DNA of 64,000 nucleotides from Valencia hispanica (taxonomy: Eukaryota > Chordata > Actinopteri > Cyprinodontiformes > Valenciidae), in the NCBI GenBank assembly GCA_963556495.2, contig OY747704.1, positions 42,246,001 through 42,310,000 of the forward strand. The letters run 5' to 3'. The notes beneath the pieces were generated by a model. It searched no databases. It worked only from the letters and a program-made list of their open reading frames with translations, and had not been told where the DNA came from. Positions within the stretch are counted from its first letter, which is position 1. Each line of letters begins with the position of its first letter. A program made the translations under genes and the position numbers. Shown piece after piece: positions 46,488 to 56,640 of the stretch.

Positions 46488-47118
46488 TAGCTTGACTGAT
46501 TTTCAAATGTTTTCATTTATAACTTAATAGCCTTTACTTCTAAAAATCGCATTTGAATTGTAGGTCATCTTGTACATTACCAAGCACAATGCTAAAAGTT
46601 GTTTGCCAAATTGCCTATACTGTATATGCATTGGATTCATTGCAACCCACTCCTTGGAAAAAAGTTCAGGCTCAGTATTTTTTTTCACTTTTAAGCCCTG
46701 CGATCAGCTGATCTCCTTTGACGCTCTCACGTCTCCACCCTCTGCGTGCTACGTCCCCCTTCAGCCAAAAACAGCCGGAAAACAAAAGGCAGGCACCAAT
46801 ATCCGCGCACCCTAAGTACGCATAGCGCAAGCTGTGCGGCGATCCTTGCTCGCTTCTCAAAACAGAGGTGAAACGGTACTCGCAGGTCAGGCAGCGCTGC
46901 CTGTCTGCCTCTCGCAGTTTTTGCCGGAGACATGTGCGCCAGTCATCGCTCGTGGTGTTCCGGCCAGTAGGTTTTGCTGTCCTGCCTTAGCTCCTTTTTA
47001 TGTGGAGCCTAACAAGTTTTTGTGCACCTGTAACAAAGCAGCTACATTGCTCCGCTCCTCCTCCTGACTATTGAAGAGACTATAGGATTAGTGTGTGTCT
47101 GACAGGGTGGGGGGGCAT

Positions 47119-47151
47119 GACATCACGATGGTGGCTCTCCATCGTGATGTC
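47119..47151. repeat. Perfect hairpin near the hAT right end
   Basis: GACATCACGATGG (47119-47131) and its exact complement CCATCGTGATGTC (47139-47151) enclose a 7-base loop. A further CATCACGATG follows at about 47,159. Such subterminal palindromes often serve as transposase binding sites; that role is inferred. Confidence 0.85.
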
Positions 47152-47479
47152 AGTCAGCCATCACGATGTATGGCACAACCCTAATTGGGTGACCCTATTT
47201 TGATTTCCATAAAAGAAGAAACTTGGTCCAATCCTTAAACACATCAGTCAAATTCTGTTTACTTAAAGAAGACTGATTTAACATATTTTAAATATTCCTG
47301 GTCTATGTGGTTAAAAAGAAATGTATTTAAATGTATTAAACTTTAAATCAGCTTTACAAGTCAATCATTAGAGGAATGACTTTAAAATCTAAATTGAAAA
47401 AACTAATATTCTGTATTAGAAAATAAACCTATAACAGTAATAGCTCCTTTTTTAAGTCTTACAGGACAAAAATTCAACT

Positions 47480-48440
47480 AAAACGGAAGTATTATTTTCT
47501 TTTCAAAGTAATAGAAAATTAAAACCAGCATTCTCCCAAAGACTCTTAAAGGTCATACTCCAGTCTTTGTTTTTTTTCCGCTGTCAATTTAATACATGAA
47601 CTCTAACTTATCACAGCATTTTCATAGTTTTTGCGTCAGTTTGACCAATTGGATGTTTGCCACCTGTCACACACAGAAACAAATCTGCCAGCTAAAAGTT
47701 CGGTGCTCTCCGCCACGCATTAGTCGCGACCAGGATGGAATGAAGGACATTTCTTTCGTGTTACACACTTAAAGCTACACTTGGGCTGACGTCTAGTAAA
47801 CATGAGCTGCGCTGCGCTTGGGGAGGACGTCCCGGACAGGACCAAAAACAGTTAACATGTCCAGAGAAAAAAGTTACACAACATCAAATATGCTTCTTTA
47901 ACAAATAAAGCTTAAACACTATATTTAGCCATGATGTTTCCGTCTTTCTGTGTGGCACGCCAGACTTTTATGTTTTTCTCAGTTAATTATTATGACAAAA
48001 GAATCAATTTTTGAACACTTTTGAATCGCTATCATTTTAAACATTTCTCATCGCAATTAAACGATTTATGGTGAATCGGCACACCCCTATAAATTTCAAT
48101 TTTGTAAAAGCTGTTCTGAGACAATAAGTATTTTACTTTTAATGTAGTAATAAAAATAATAAGCAGCAATCTCACAAAGACCTCCAAAGAGGCCAATTCC
48201 AGTCTTTAGTTTTTCATTTAATAGAGAAACTCTCACTTTGCTCAGCCTTTTCATAGTTTTTGTGTCCATGTGACCAACGGGATCTTGGGCCCCTGCCAGA
48301 CACAGAAACAAATAAGTCAGCTATGTGAATGTCACCCTCCGCCACATATTTGTCGTGACTGCTGCGCTTTGATGTCTTGTAAACGGCAGCAGTGCTGCGC
48401 TCTCTGTCCCGTCTATGAACGGATCAGAACCAGCCTCTAG
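47480..48440. repeat. Diverged direct duplication, about 330-370 bp per copy
   Basis: Copy 1 (about 47480-47850) and copy 2 (about 48112-48440) share CCAGTCTTTG/CCAGTCTTTA, CTCTMACTT, TTTTCATAGTTTTTG, TGACCAA, CACAGAAACAAAT and CAGCTA in the same order and orientation at about 70% identity. Between them a terminus reading GAATCGGCACACCCCTAT (48,064-48,081) matches hAT right ends. Both are probably internal pieces of the same hAT family. Confidence 0.65.
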
Positions 48441-49900
48441 GCGGCAGCTCGGGCCGTTGAAGACGTCACATAATGTGTACCTCAGTAGCAGTACCTTTTT
48501 GAGACGAACATAAAATGTCTGCCTAAGGCAAAGTTGTGAAATGCTTCAGATTTAGTTTATTTTATGCTTTTATAATGGAAATTTCTGAAACTAAAATTAA
48601 ATACAGAAATACAGAAAACTCTGTTTGATACCAGGTAATGTTAAGCAGATTAGTTGCATGAGTTTCTTATAAACATTTCATGTCTCACCTGTTACTGTGT
48701 TTTATGAGACTTTTCTGTGAATTCCACTGGTCACATGAATTTCTGTATTTGTATGAATTGTTTGCTTTGTTTTTAGTTCAAGGGTGAAAAATATTTAAAA
48801 AACCAAAACCATGTTCAGTGTGACTATTTATGGTTTTGCTTATGGGCTTATGAATACCCAGTACTGTTTTAAAAAGTCACACAACAAATAATATAAAGGG
48901 GGGATTTCAGAAAATAACCTGCTCTCAATTAAGTTTTTAGACAAAAAAGACATTTAAATGACTTATAGTAATGGCAACGTTTAAATGAAACTCTCCACAC
49001 CTTTGCTACAGAAGACAGAGGTGTAAAAGCTGTAGAACTGCAGTGTTATTGAGTTTTCTAGCATGACTAAATATTGAATAGTGGTTTAAAGAAGGTGCTG
49101 AAGAATTAGCATCATTAAATTACAAACATTACGCTAATGAGTTGGAATTAAATCTGTTCTGCAAGACAAATGTGACTCATAATGATGGCTTTACGCTAAT
49201 GCTCTCTTTATACTTCTAGATTAATATTTTTGTAACAATGCTAGCCTTTATATTGGCTCCATCAAAATGGCACAGGATCAAAGTTCATATGTTTTAGGAT
49301 GTTAATAACAGAGGTGCAGCCCACCAACTCATTCTGTGTAATCTGGCACTGCACTCGTCGCATTGGATAAAAATTTATTCTTTGTTATGAAAATAAAAAA
49401 GTAGAAATAACCCTGTTGTTTTCTGAGTACAGTTGGGTCTGTGGCAATGAAAGGGATTCACTGGCTGATGGTGTGGCAAAGCTGTGGTTATATAAACAAA
49501 CTGGTGAAATTTACTAACAGGTTTTTTTTTTTTTTTTTTTAGGTATTATTCTCATCAGCCATCAAACGGGTCTTTTCAGGAATAAAGCAAGCTCAGAGAA
49601 ATACCTTGACCTCTGTTCTTACGAGTTTCTGGTGTATCGTGAATTGTATAAAAACCCTTTGAAAAATGTAACTCATTTTAGGTATGCTGGATGTACCTCA
49701 CAGTCTCTGCAGATTTTCAAATACTTGTCCATAGAAGCTTCAGACGAAAGCATTCAGGATGCATTTTTATCAGGGTCTACAACCGTATGTCCATGCTCTG
49801 GCAGCATGAATGCATTCACACAACAGCACAACATAGTTTGAACATACTTGAGATGCAACAACAGCTTATTCATTCTTATGATGCCTCGGTTATTTGTACA
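48441..49900. other. 1.46 kb with no recognisable gene
   Basis: AT-rich, a poly(T) run at 49,522-49,541, no coding motif. Confidence 0.5.
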
Positions 49901-50089
49901 GAGTACAGAGAACTTATCATGTTGTTTTTTTACTTTACAACAACAAATGCTAATGTATGTTATTGGGAATGTATGGAATAGGCCAACACAAACTGGTGCA
50001 CAGTTAAGAGGCAGGAAAACTATTCATGTTTATAGTATAAATATATAAGAACGTTTTTTGTTTGTTTGCAAAGCTGCATTTTCTTTAGG

Positions 50090-50999
50090 CAAGGCAAGGC
50101 AAGGCAATTTTATTTGTATAGCACAGTTTCAACAGCAGGGTAATTCAAGGTGCTTTACATGATTTGGTGATTTAAAAGAAACACATAAAAGAAACACACA
50201 TTACACATGATACACAATAAAGCAAGAGAAAAATAAAAAAAAGCAAGAGAGCATGAACACATTTCATACATATAACATCAAGCATTTACTCAAAGGCAAT
50301 TCTAAACAGATGGGTTTTTAGTCTCGATTTAAAGCAGTTCAGAGTTTCAGCAGCTCTACACTCGTCAGGAAGTCCGTTCCAGATAAGCGGATCATAGAAA
50401 CTGAAAGCTGCTTCTCCATGTTTAGTTCTGAGTCTAGGGATGTTTAGTAGGCTAGAGTTGGAGGACCTGAGTGGTCTTGGTGGTTGGTACCATGACAACA
50501 GGTCTTCAACATATTTTGGTGCTAAGCCATGTAATGATTTATAAACTAGTAAAAGTATTTTAAAGTCTATTCTCTGAGCTACAGGGAGCCAGTGTAAGGA
50601 CTTTAGAACTGGGGTGATGTGCTCTACTTTCCTGGTTCTAGTGAGGACGCGAGCGGCAGCGTTCTGGATCAGCTGCAGCTGTCTGATTGACTTTTTAGGC
50701 AGACCTGTGAAGATGCTGTTGCAGTAATCAATCCGACTAAAGATAAACGCATGGATGAGTTTTTCTAGGTCGTGTTGCAAAATCAGTCCTTTAATCCTAG
50801 AGATGTTCTTCAGGTGATAGAACGCTGACCTTGTTATTGCCTTTATGTGACCCTGGAGGTTCAGGTCTGAGTCCATTACTACACCTAGGTTACGAACCTG
50901 ATCAGTAGTTTCTAGCTGTATTAATTGAAGCTGTGTGCTGACTCTTGATCGTTCCTCCTTGGGTCCAAAAATAATCACTTCAGTTTTGTTTCTATTCAG
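50090..50999 (-). mobile_element. 5'-truncated L2 LINE with CTTTAGG target duplication
   Basis: On the minus strand the copy ends with ACAAATAAAATTGCCTTGCC and further TTGCC units. CTTTAGG occurs directly at both borders (50083-50089 and 51000-51006). 5' truncation plus a 7-bp duplication and a 3' repeat tail is the signature of target-primed reverse transcription. Confidence 0.9.
50283..50999 (-). pseudogene. L2 C-terminal polyprotein, open reading frame intact in this part
   Basis: An uninterrupted frame of about 235 codons: [118 protein letters not shown] and the terminal [15 protein letters not shown]. This is the region after the YADD box, with no catalytic centre, so it is a dead-on-arrival fragment. 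The open frame suggests it is younger than the 34,490-35,608 copy of the same subfamily. Confidence 0.9.
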
Positions 51000-51195
51000 C
51001 TTTAGGATATTTTAGATGTGCGTTACAAAAAAAAAAGCGAATTCTGAACCACAAATCGGTGGCAGTTCACTGTAGTCACTGTGTTTTGTTGGTCCATCAC
51101 ATAAAATCCCAATTAGATACATTGAAGTATATGATTGCATTGTGACAAAGTGAAATAGTGTTAGGGGTGTGAATACTTTTGCAAGCCAATGTCTT

Positions 51196-52060
51196 ACCTG
51201 TTATGATCTTGTTTCCATCATTACTAGAACCTTATTTGGGTGGTAGCACACTGGTTGCATGTTGACATTTCTACCATTTAAAAAGGAGAGAAATGGTAAA
51301 TAAATGTCTCTATTAAAGTTTAGATATGGTACATGGATACCGTCAGTAAGTATTAGAAGTTATGTCGGTCTCATTAGATAAAAATTGTATCGGTCCTGAG
51401 CTTTTAAATATCTCTCCCCCTTACTGGGAGCTTGAATTGCACACCCAATGAAAAGAATGATGGTATCCTAATTATGGAAATATATTCATTCTAAATATAT
51501 GACCCAACTTTGACGACATTTTGTAAATGAAATGAATTCACCAGAGAAAGGCCTTCAAGGTTCAACAAGTTATAATGCCTGAAAACAGCCTGAAAGGAGT
51601 GGAGACACCTTTCTCTTAGCCTTGGGTCTTGTTGTGTAACCTCCCAGTAAACCAGAATGGGTCCATTCATCTGTGGTTCTGAACGTCCTGCTCCTCATCT
51701 CAGTAGACTGAGAATCTCTGCTCAACATTTGTTCAACCCAGCCTGAAGGTAATTCCTCCAGGGAGTGCTTGACTGTTTTCCAAAAAAAAGTTCTAGGTTC
51801 TTTGGAATTCAGAGCTGAATTGCAAGCGGTTTGAAAAGTTCTCTTCCTGAAAGATTAAAGAATATTACAGTGAATAAAAATAACACTAACAGAATTGAAA
51901 CAAGTGGACCAAACTTGATTGTTGACTCTATTGGGGTTGGCTTTGGCCTTTCCCTCTTATCTGTCCACCATCTTGTTTGCACGACTCCTTGACTCTAAGG
52001 TCAGGGTTGTTTTTGACATCTACATAGATGGCAATTACAAAAGTAATTGTACTGACAACC
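51196..52060. other. Unassigned
   Basis: No motif or repeat end recognised. Confidence 0.45.
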
Positions 52061-52061
52061 T

Positions 52062-52156
52062 TGCCAGGGTGTACCCCACCTCTTCCCCAATGACTGAAGA
52101 TGGCACCAGCCCTCCTGCAAGAATTAGTGGGTATAGACAATGGATGGATGGATGAA
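52062..52156 (+). mobile_element. LINE/SINE 3' tail with (GGAT)n end
   Basis: CCAGGGTGTACCCCACCTCT, CCAATGACTG, GGCACCAGCC and GGATGGATGGATG match the tail at 8,817-8,952. Strongly 5'-truncated. Confidence 0.75.
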
Positions 52157-53382
52157 GGTATTTTTCAAAAGTCTTTGTAAGATTGCGCGTTTCCACCTGT
52201 GTTTGCACCTGCGTTTGCTCAAGTATGTGATTTATTATTAATCCTACTTAAAGGACAACAATCTCATAGTGCTGCTTGTTATTTCTGGATTTTACTTTAT
52301 CATTCAGATATACTCTCCACTTCCAGCTCAATATTCTGCATCTTGCCCCAGTACCACTCCAAGTTACTGCCATGCAGAGCAGTCATGTTGTCTGATCAAA
52401 ATCACTGTCTTACATTTGTCCCACTCTCTGATACACCAACTCTCTCCCCTCTGTTGTCTGGAAAACTACTTCTGTCTGCCTGTATCCTTCTTCTTTTTCC
52501 GTCTTCTTTCTCTTTATTTTGAAGATGAGTCCATGAAAATATCTGAAGGATTATTTTGACTAATTACTGCTAGAGAAAGGGGTGCTACACTCTTTAATTA
52601 GTTGTATGTGTAAATCTTTGCCTTGGGTTGCCGATTGTCACGAAACAAAAAAGTCTTTGAAAGTCCACACATGAACCTAAAGTCCTATATAAAAGTATTT
52701 CACAAAATACATCAGTTCTGGAGAATTATCTGTTCTTACTCTAAACAAGAGTGTTTCAGAGATTTTTGCCAATAAATTCTGACATTAGATTAGAAATAAT
52801 TAGGAACCAGCTACACCCCTTGACAGTCACACAAATATTAAGGGGGGAAAAAGCTTCATGTCTGCTACTGCAAGCTATAACTTTTAACTTAACCTTTTTA
52901 TATCTTCCTTCAAAAGATGGAACTATCTGACAACAACAGCAAGTCGGACTTTCCATTAACACTTATGCAGTTTATGAGCGGCACAGTGTAAAACACTTCA
53001 CAATTATACTGATTTTCCTAGCTTAGGTAATGAGTCATGAATCTTAGTGAGTACAACTCTGCTATTTTAAAGCCATCCTGTCCCCACTGGATATATTCTT
53101 GGCAGGAGGTATTGTTTGACTCTGCCAGCTGTAGCTGCACATATCACTCCCACATCCACACAGGTAGTACACATGGCAGCTTCAAGGTGTTTTTTATTTA
53201 TTTATTTATTTATTTTTAAGGATTAAGCTTCTTTATTATTAACTGAGACAATTTCCTAAGGTATTAATAAAACATCTGTGATATACTTAGGTTGGAGTAC
53301 AACAGGATTTTATTGCTTTGATATTGCCAGTTTTTATCGTGGATTTTAAGGCATGTTGTGAGCAGAGATGGAGCAACAGCAG
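52157..53382. other. 1.2 kb without a recognisable gene
   Basis: AT-rich with pyrimidine-rich patches. One TTTA microsatellite at 53,191-53,216. Confidence 0.5.
53191..53216. repeat. (TTTA)n microsatellite
   Basis: Five to six TTTA units in an otherwise unassigned region. Confidence 0.9.
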
Positions 53383-53678
53383 TAGGGCTGCACAATATAT
53401 CACATGTATATCATTATCGCAATATCAGTTTTTGCAATATTCATTTTGAAACTGAGTTTTTGGAGGGCAATATTATTTGACTGATATATTTAAAGTGTTA
53501 TGAACTTGCATTTCATATGCTAATGTAAATGTAGTCAGTTGGACATGGCAGCAGAGGCTTGCACAGGACACAAATGACATTGCCAAAAACTGCTAAAGGT
53601 CAACAGAGTATAGAAAACACAGATGTGAAAGAGAGGAATGACACACACACTTACTCTACAGATCCCACCTCACTCTCA

Positions 53679-53680
<2 letters not shown>

Positions 53681-53723
<43 letters not shown>
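53681..53723. repeat. (CA)n microsatellite, about 21 units
   Basis: Uninterrupted CA from 53,681 to about 53,722. Confidence 0.97.
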
Positions 53724-53727
<4 letters not shown>

Positions 53728-54358
53728 TCACTCATTCAAATTTACATAATCCAGAAGGCCAAAGGTCATACCAACAAAGGTTCGTATTTCAACTTGCAAA
53801 CTGTTTACTTTGATGCCAGGAACAGTCCTGATTTAATAAAGTAAATCACACAATTAGGATACCATCCCAAGATATCCTCTTTGTAGAACAAAAAATGCTC
53901 TAGCACAGTAGGGAACCAGCATCCTCATGTAGTATGCCTGGAACGCTATGGCAGGATACGTTAAAAAAAGATTTCTAACTTATTCACTTAAAGGGATAGT
54001 TCTCATTTTTAGACATGAAGTTGTATCCCATCCTCACCATCAGCATAGTGCATATACACCGACCCATATATGTGGTCACCTCCTGGTCAGAGCTCTGGCC
54101 GTTAGAAGTCTTTCAAGAGAGTAGTCCCGGCAACTTTCGGGGGCCAACAAACTGTGCCGTTTGGCTTCAGAAAACTATATGCGTTTGAAAACATGATTCA
54201 TTTGCATCACAAAAAAACCCACAAAAAAACGCCGGCCAAAATTCGCAACTCACTATTACTCGGCACTATTTTCTTTTCATTCCAATCAATCCGTGCTGCG
54301 GCCAGCATCAACTCTCGTGCTCCTCCTGTCAGCTGTTCCACTGTTGAATGTTGACAAC

Positions 54359-54565
54359 ATGTCTGATTACCAAACATCGGATGATGAAACTCATTTTAGC
54401 ACAATGCCAGATGGATCGAATGAAGAATAAACTTTTTTTAGCACAACGCCAAAGGGATACCTTTATGAACCGGAGTATAAGGATGCCGAATTTCAGCAGA
54501 TGGAGCTAAAAGGGGCAGAGAGAGAGCGAGAGGACATAGAAGTGATCCAAGCTGAACCCACATAA
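54359..54565 (+). pseudogene. Left-arm ORF: acidic N-terminus of a fish repeat-associated protein
   Basis: The frame MSDYQTSDDETHFSTMPDGS continues with NEE and a TAA at 54428-54430, then TFFSTTPKGYLYEPEYKDAE, FQQMELKGAERERED and a second stop. It resembles the acidic leader of fish proteins annotated as P2X purinoceptor 7-like, which are carried by DNA transposons; from memory, uncertain. No cysteine-rich domain follows. Confidence 0.5.
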
Positions 54566-54714
54566 TGTAGCCCATTTGGTGTATTATCAGTAATAATAAT
54601 CAATGTGGTCAAATATTACATAGCCTACTGATCAATACAACGTAAAGTTGCCTAATTCTGATGTCAAAAATTGCACAACATAAGATCGTCCACACTTACT
54701 CCCCCTATCTACAG

Positions 54715-54874
54715 CTGTGTTCTAGCTCCATCTGCTGAAGTTCGGCATCCGCATATTCCGATTCATAAAGGTATCCCTTTGGCGTCGTGCTTAAAAAAAA
54801 GTTTCTTCTTCATGCGAGCCATCTGGCATTGTGCTAAAATGAGTTTCATCCTCAGATGTTTCATAATCAGACAT
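54715..54874 (-). pseudogene. Right-arm mirror copy of the same ORF start
   Basis: On the minus strand from 54874: MSDYETSEDETHFSTMPDGS, HEEETFF, then a frameshift in a T run (one extra base), after which STTPKGYLYESEYADAEL and QQMELEHSCR can be read. It differs from the left-arm copy by several substitutions, so the two arms diverged after the inverted duplication. Confidence 0.5.
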
Positions 54875-55385
54875 GTTGTCGGCATTTAACAGTGGAACAG
54901 CTGACAGGAGAAGCGCAACAGTTGATCCTGGCCGCAGCGTGGATGGATTGGAATGGAAAGAAAATAGTGCTGAGTATAGTGAGTTGCGAACTTTGGCCAG
55001 CGTTTTTTTTTTTGTGATGCATATGAATCATGTTTTCAAACGCATATAGTTTTCTGAAGCCAAACGGCACAGTTTGTTGGCCCCCGAAACTAGCCGGGAC
55101 TACTCTCTTGAAAGACTTCTAACGGCCAGAGCTCTGACCAGGAGGTGACCACATATATGGGTCGGTGTCTATGCACTACGCTGAGGGTGAGGATGGGATA
55201 CAACTTCATGTCTAAGAATGCGAACTATACCTTTAATTACCAATAGTTTTGCCATTGCAAGAGTTTCTGATATCATGCAGCCCTAAACTGCATGGTTGCT
55301 GTTTTTTTGAATCCGGACATTGTTGAAGCTTTAATCTGCTAGTCACATTTTTAAGAGATTCAGATGACATACAGGGTAATCTCGA

Positions 55386-56420
55386 TACATACAAATATCA
55401 AAACGTTTATACAAGTGTTTCAGTTTAAAAAAATTAAACTCATAAATCTATTAAAGAGTGACAGATTTCAAGCATTTCATTCAGGTAGTTTAGATGATTA
55501 TGGCTTATAGCATATCAAAACCCAAAATACAGTTTCTCTGAAAATTTGAATCTTACGTAAGGTTAATAAATTTTTCAAATTAGAAGTGTTGACTTACTGT
55601 TAAGTATGCTTGTGTATACTACGTGCATCAACGCGACGTGGCATGGCTCTGCTGGGATGTTCAGGAAGACCTGGTTGCTTTAATAGTAACCCTCAACTTG
55701 CCTGTATTTTTTGGTCTGGTGTTTATCACCTTTCCTTCTACAGGTATGGGGTTTAGGTCTGGCATTGCACTTGAGAAAATACTATGGACCAACTGCAGCA
55801 GATTACATGGCAACCCAAATCATCATCTATTGTCTGAACTTTCCACAGTGCACCTCAGACAGATTGGATTCTGCTCCTCTCCAATCTTCCCTAAGATTCT
55901 GGGAACTTGAGTTTTAGATGAAATGCAAACATTTGGTTTCTGTGGAAAATAGGACTTCAGAGCACCAAATAACAAGGTCCAGTCCTTTTCTCCTTAGCCC
56001 AAGTAAGACACTTGTGGCTTTGTTTTTGGTTCAGGAGTGGCTCAACACAAAGAATGCGATAGTTAAAGCCCATGTCCGGGATATGTCTCTGTGTGGCTCT
56101 TGAAGCTCTGACTACAGCTGCACAACCTTGCGAATCTCTCATAAACTTATCATTGTGATTTGCTTTCACAATCCTTTTAAGGCTGTGGTTATTTCTGTTG
56201 CTTGTGCAACTCTTCATTAAATTGCTGAACAACTGTCAATTAGCAGTCTTCCTAATGACTATGGATGCCTGACACAACATTTCTGTATAAAAAAATGCTT
56301 TTTCTATCGGGCTTATGTAATATTGTAATTTTCTGAGAAACTGAATTTTGGGTTTATATGATCTGTAAGTCATCTTCATCAACATGACCAACAAAAATGC
56401 AGACTATCAATAAAAAATTT
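55386..56420 (-). mobile_element. Tc1/mariner remnant, internally deleted
   Basis: The left side has TTTCAAGCATTTCATTCAGG, GATGATTATGGCTTATAG, CAGTTTCTCTGAAAATTTG; the right side has ATTTTCTGAGAAACTGAATT and TTGGGTTTATATGATCTGTA as a mirror image. Between them, minus-strand sequence matches a very common fish Tc1/mariner transposase gene (GCATCAACGCGACGTGGCAT at the C-terminal end; TTAGCCCAAGTAAGAC and AATGCGATAGTTAAAGCCCA further on), but several hundred bases are missing. Confidence 0.65.
55620..56230 (-). pseudogene. Tc1/mariner transposase fragments
   Basis: Minus-strand fragments in different frames correspond to parts of the helix-turn-helix region (about 56,230-56,050) and to the catalytic core and C-terminus (about 55,900-55,620), with stops and large deletions. 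No complete DDE triad can be traced. Assigned by nucleotide resemblance to remembered fish copies. Confidence 0.5.
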
Positions 56421-56513
56421 TTGTTTGACTTTTTAAATTCAGTTTAACTTTTCAGTAATATTTTTAGTTAAAGAGAGACTGCTACACTGTTTTTAATTAC
56501 TGGTTAAATTTTG

Positions 56514-56640
56514 TGACGGGCTGGCGGTCCATCCATGGTGTTATCAACCTTTCACTCATTCTCTTCAAATGATAGACACCAGCACCCCTGTGAGCCTGCG
56601 AGGAGTAAGAGGGTATGGATATTGGAAAGATGGTCAAATT
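56514..56640 (+). mobile_element. LINE/SINE 3' tail, decayed
   Basis: GTGACGGGCTGGCGGTCCAT, TTTCACTCATTCTC, GACACCAGCACCCCTGTGAG and GGGTATGGATATTGG follow the order of the two other tails at 8.8 and 52.1 kb but the terminal GGAT units are eroded. Confidence 0.6.

Larger units (their letters stand above)
42053..47183 (+). mobile_element. hAT transposon, 5.1 kb including nested hAT and Tc1 insertions
   Basis: The left end CAGGGTTGGGCG and the right end GGCACAACCCTA form the terminal repeat. ATTGGGTG is duplicated exactly at 42045-42052 and 47184-47191. Without the hAT at 43317-44353 and the Tc1 at 44865-46487 the element would be about 2.5 kb, with a transposase fragment between. Subterminal regions carry repeated ATCACGATG motifs, including a perfect hairpin near the right end. 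Confidence 0.9.
49915..51195. mobile_element. Tc1-like MITE remnant split by an L2 insertion
   Basis: The left part carries TTACAACAACAAATG, TTATTGGGA, AGGCCAACACAAACTGG and GGCAGGAAAACTATTCATG. The right part carries TTTTGTTGGTCCATCACATA, AAATCCCAATTAGATAC and GTGTGAATACTTTTGCAAG. Left and right are mirror images of the long inverted repeats of a common Tc1 family. No transposase lies between, only the L2. Outer ends are decayed. Confidence 0.6.
53992..55232. mobile_element. TTAA-flanked palindromic element, arms about 515 bp
   Basis: TTAA flanks both ends (53988-53991 and 55233-55236). The left end AGGGATAGTTC and the right end (reverse complement) AGGTATAGTTC open arms that stay alignable for about 515 bp (53992-54509 and 55232-54720) around a 210-bp centre. 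The TTAA duplication and purine start fit Kolobok elements better than piggyBac (which starts CCC). Each arm contains the beginning of the same ORF, reading toward the centre. Confidence 0.8.
53383..55285. mobile_element. hAT-like element enclosing a large palindrome
   Basis: Left end TAGGGCTGCACAATATATC, right end ATATCATGCAGCCCTA (mirror). Flanks AACAGCAG and AACTGCAT match at 6 of 8, weak support for an 8-bp duplication. Inside are a CA microsatellite and the TTAA-flanked palindrome at 53,992-55,232. Without the palindrome only about 660 bp of this element remain, none coding. Confidence 0.6.

Noticed and set aside
53559..53844. Frames encoding Thr-His repeats
   Set aside because: Translation of the CA microsatellite, not a protein-coding gene.
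53988..55236. piggyBac element
   Set aside because: TTAA flanks fit, but termini start AGG rather than CCC and no piggyBac transposase motif is present; Kolobok-type is more likely.
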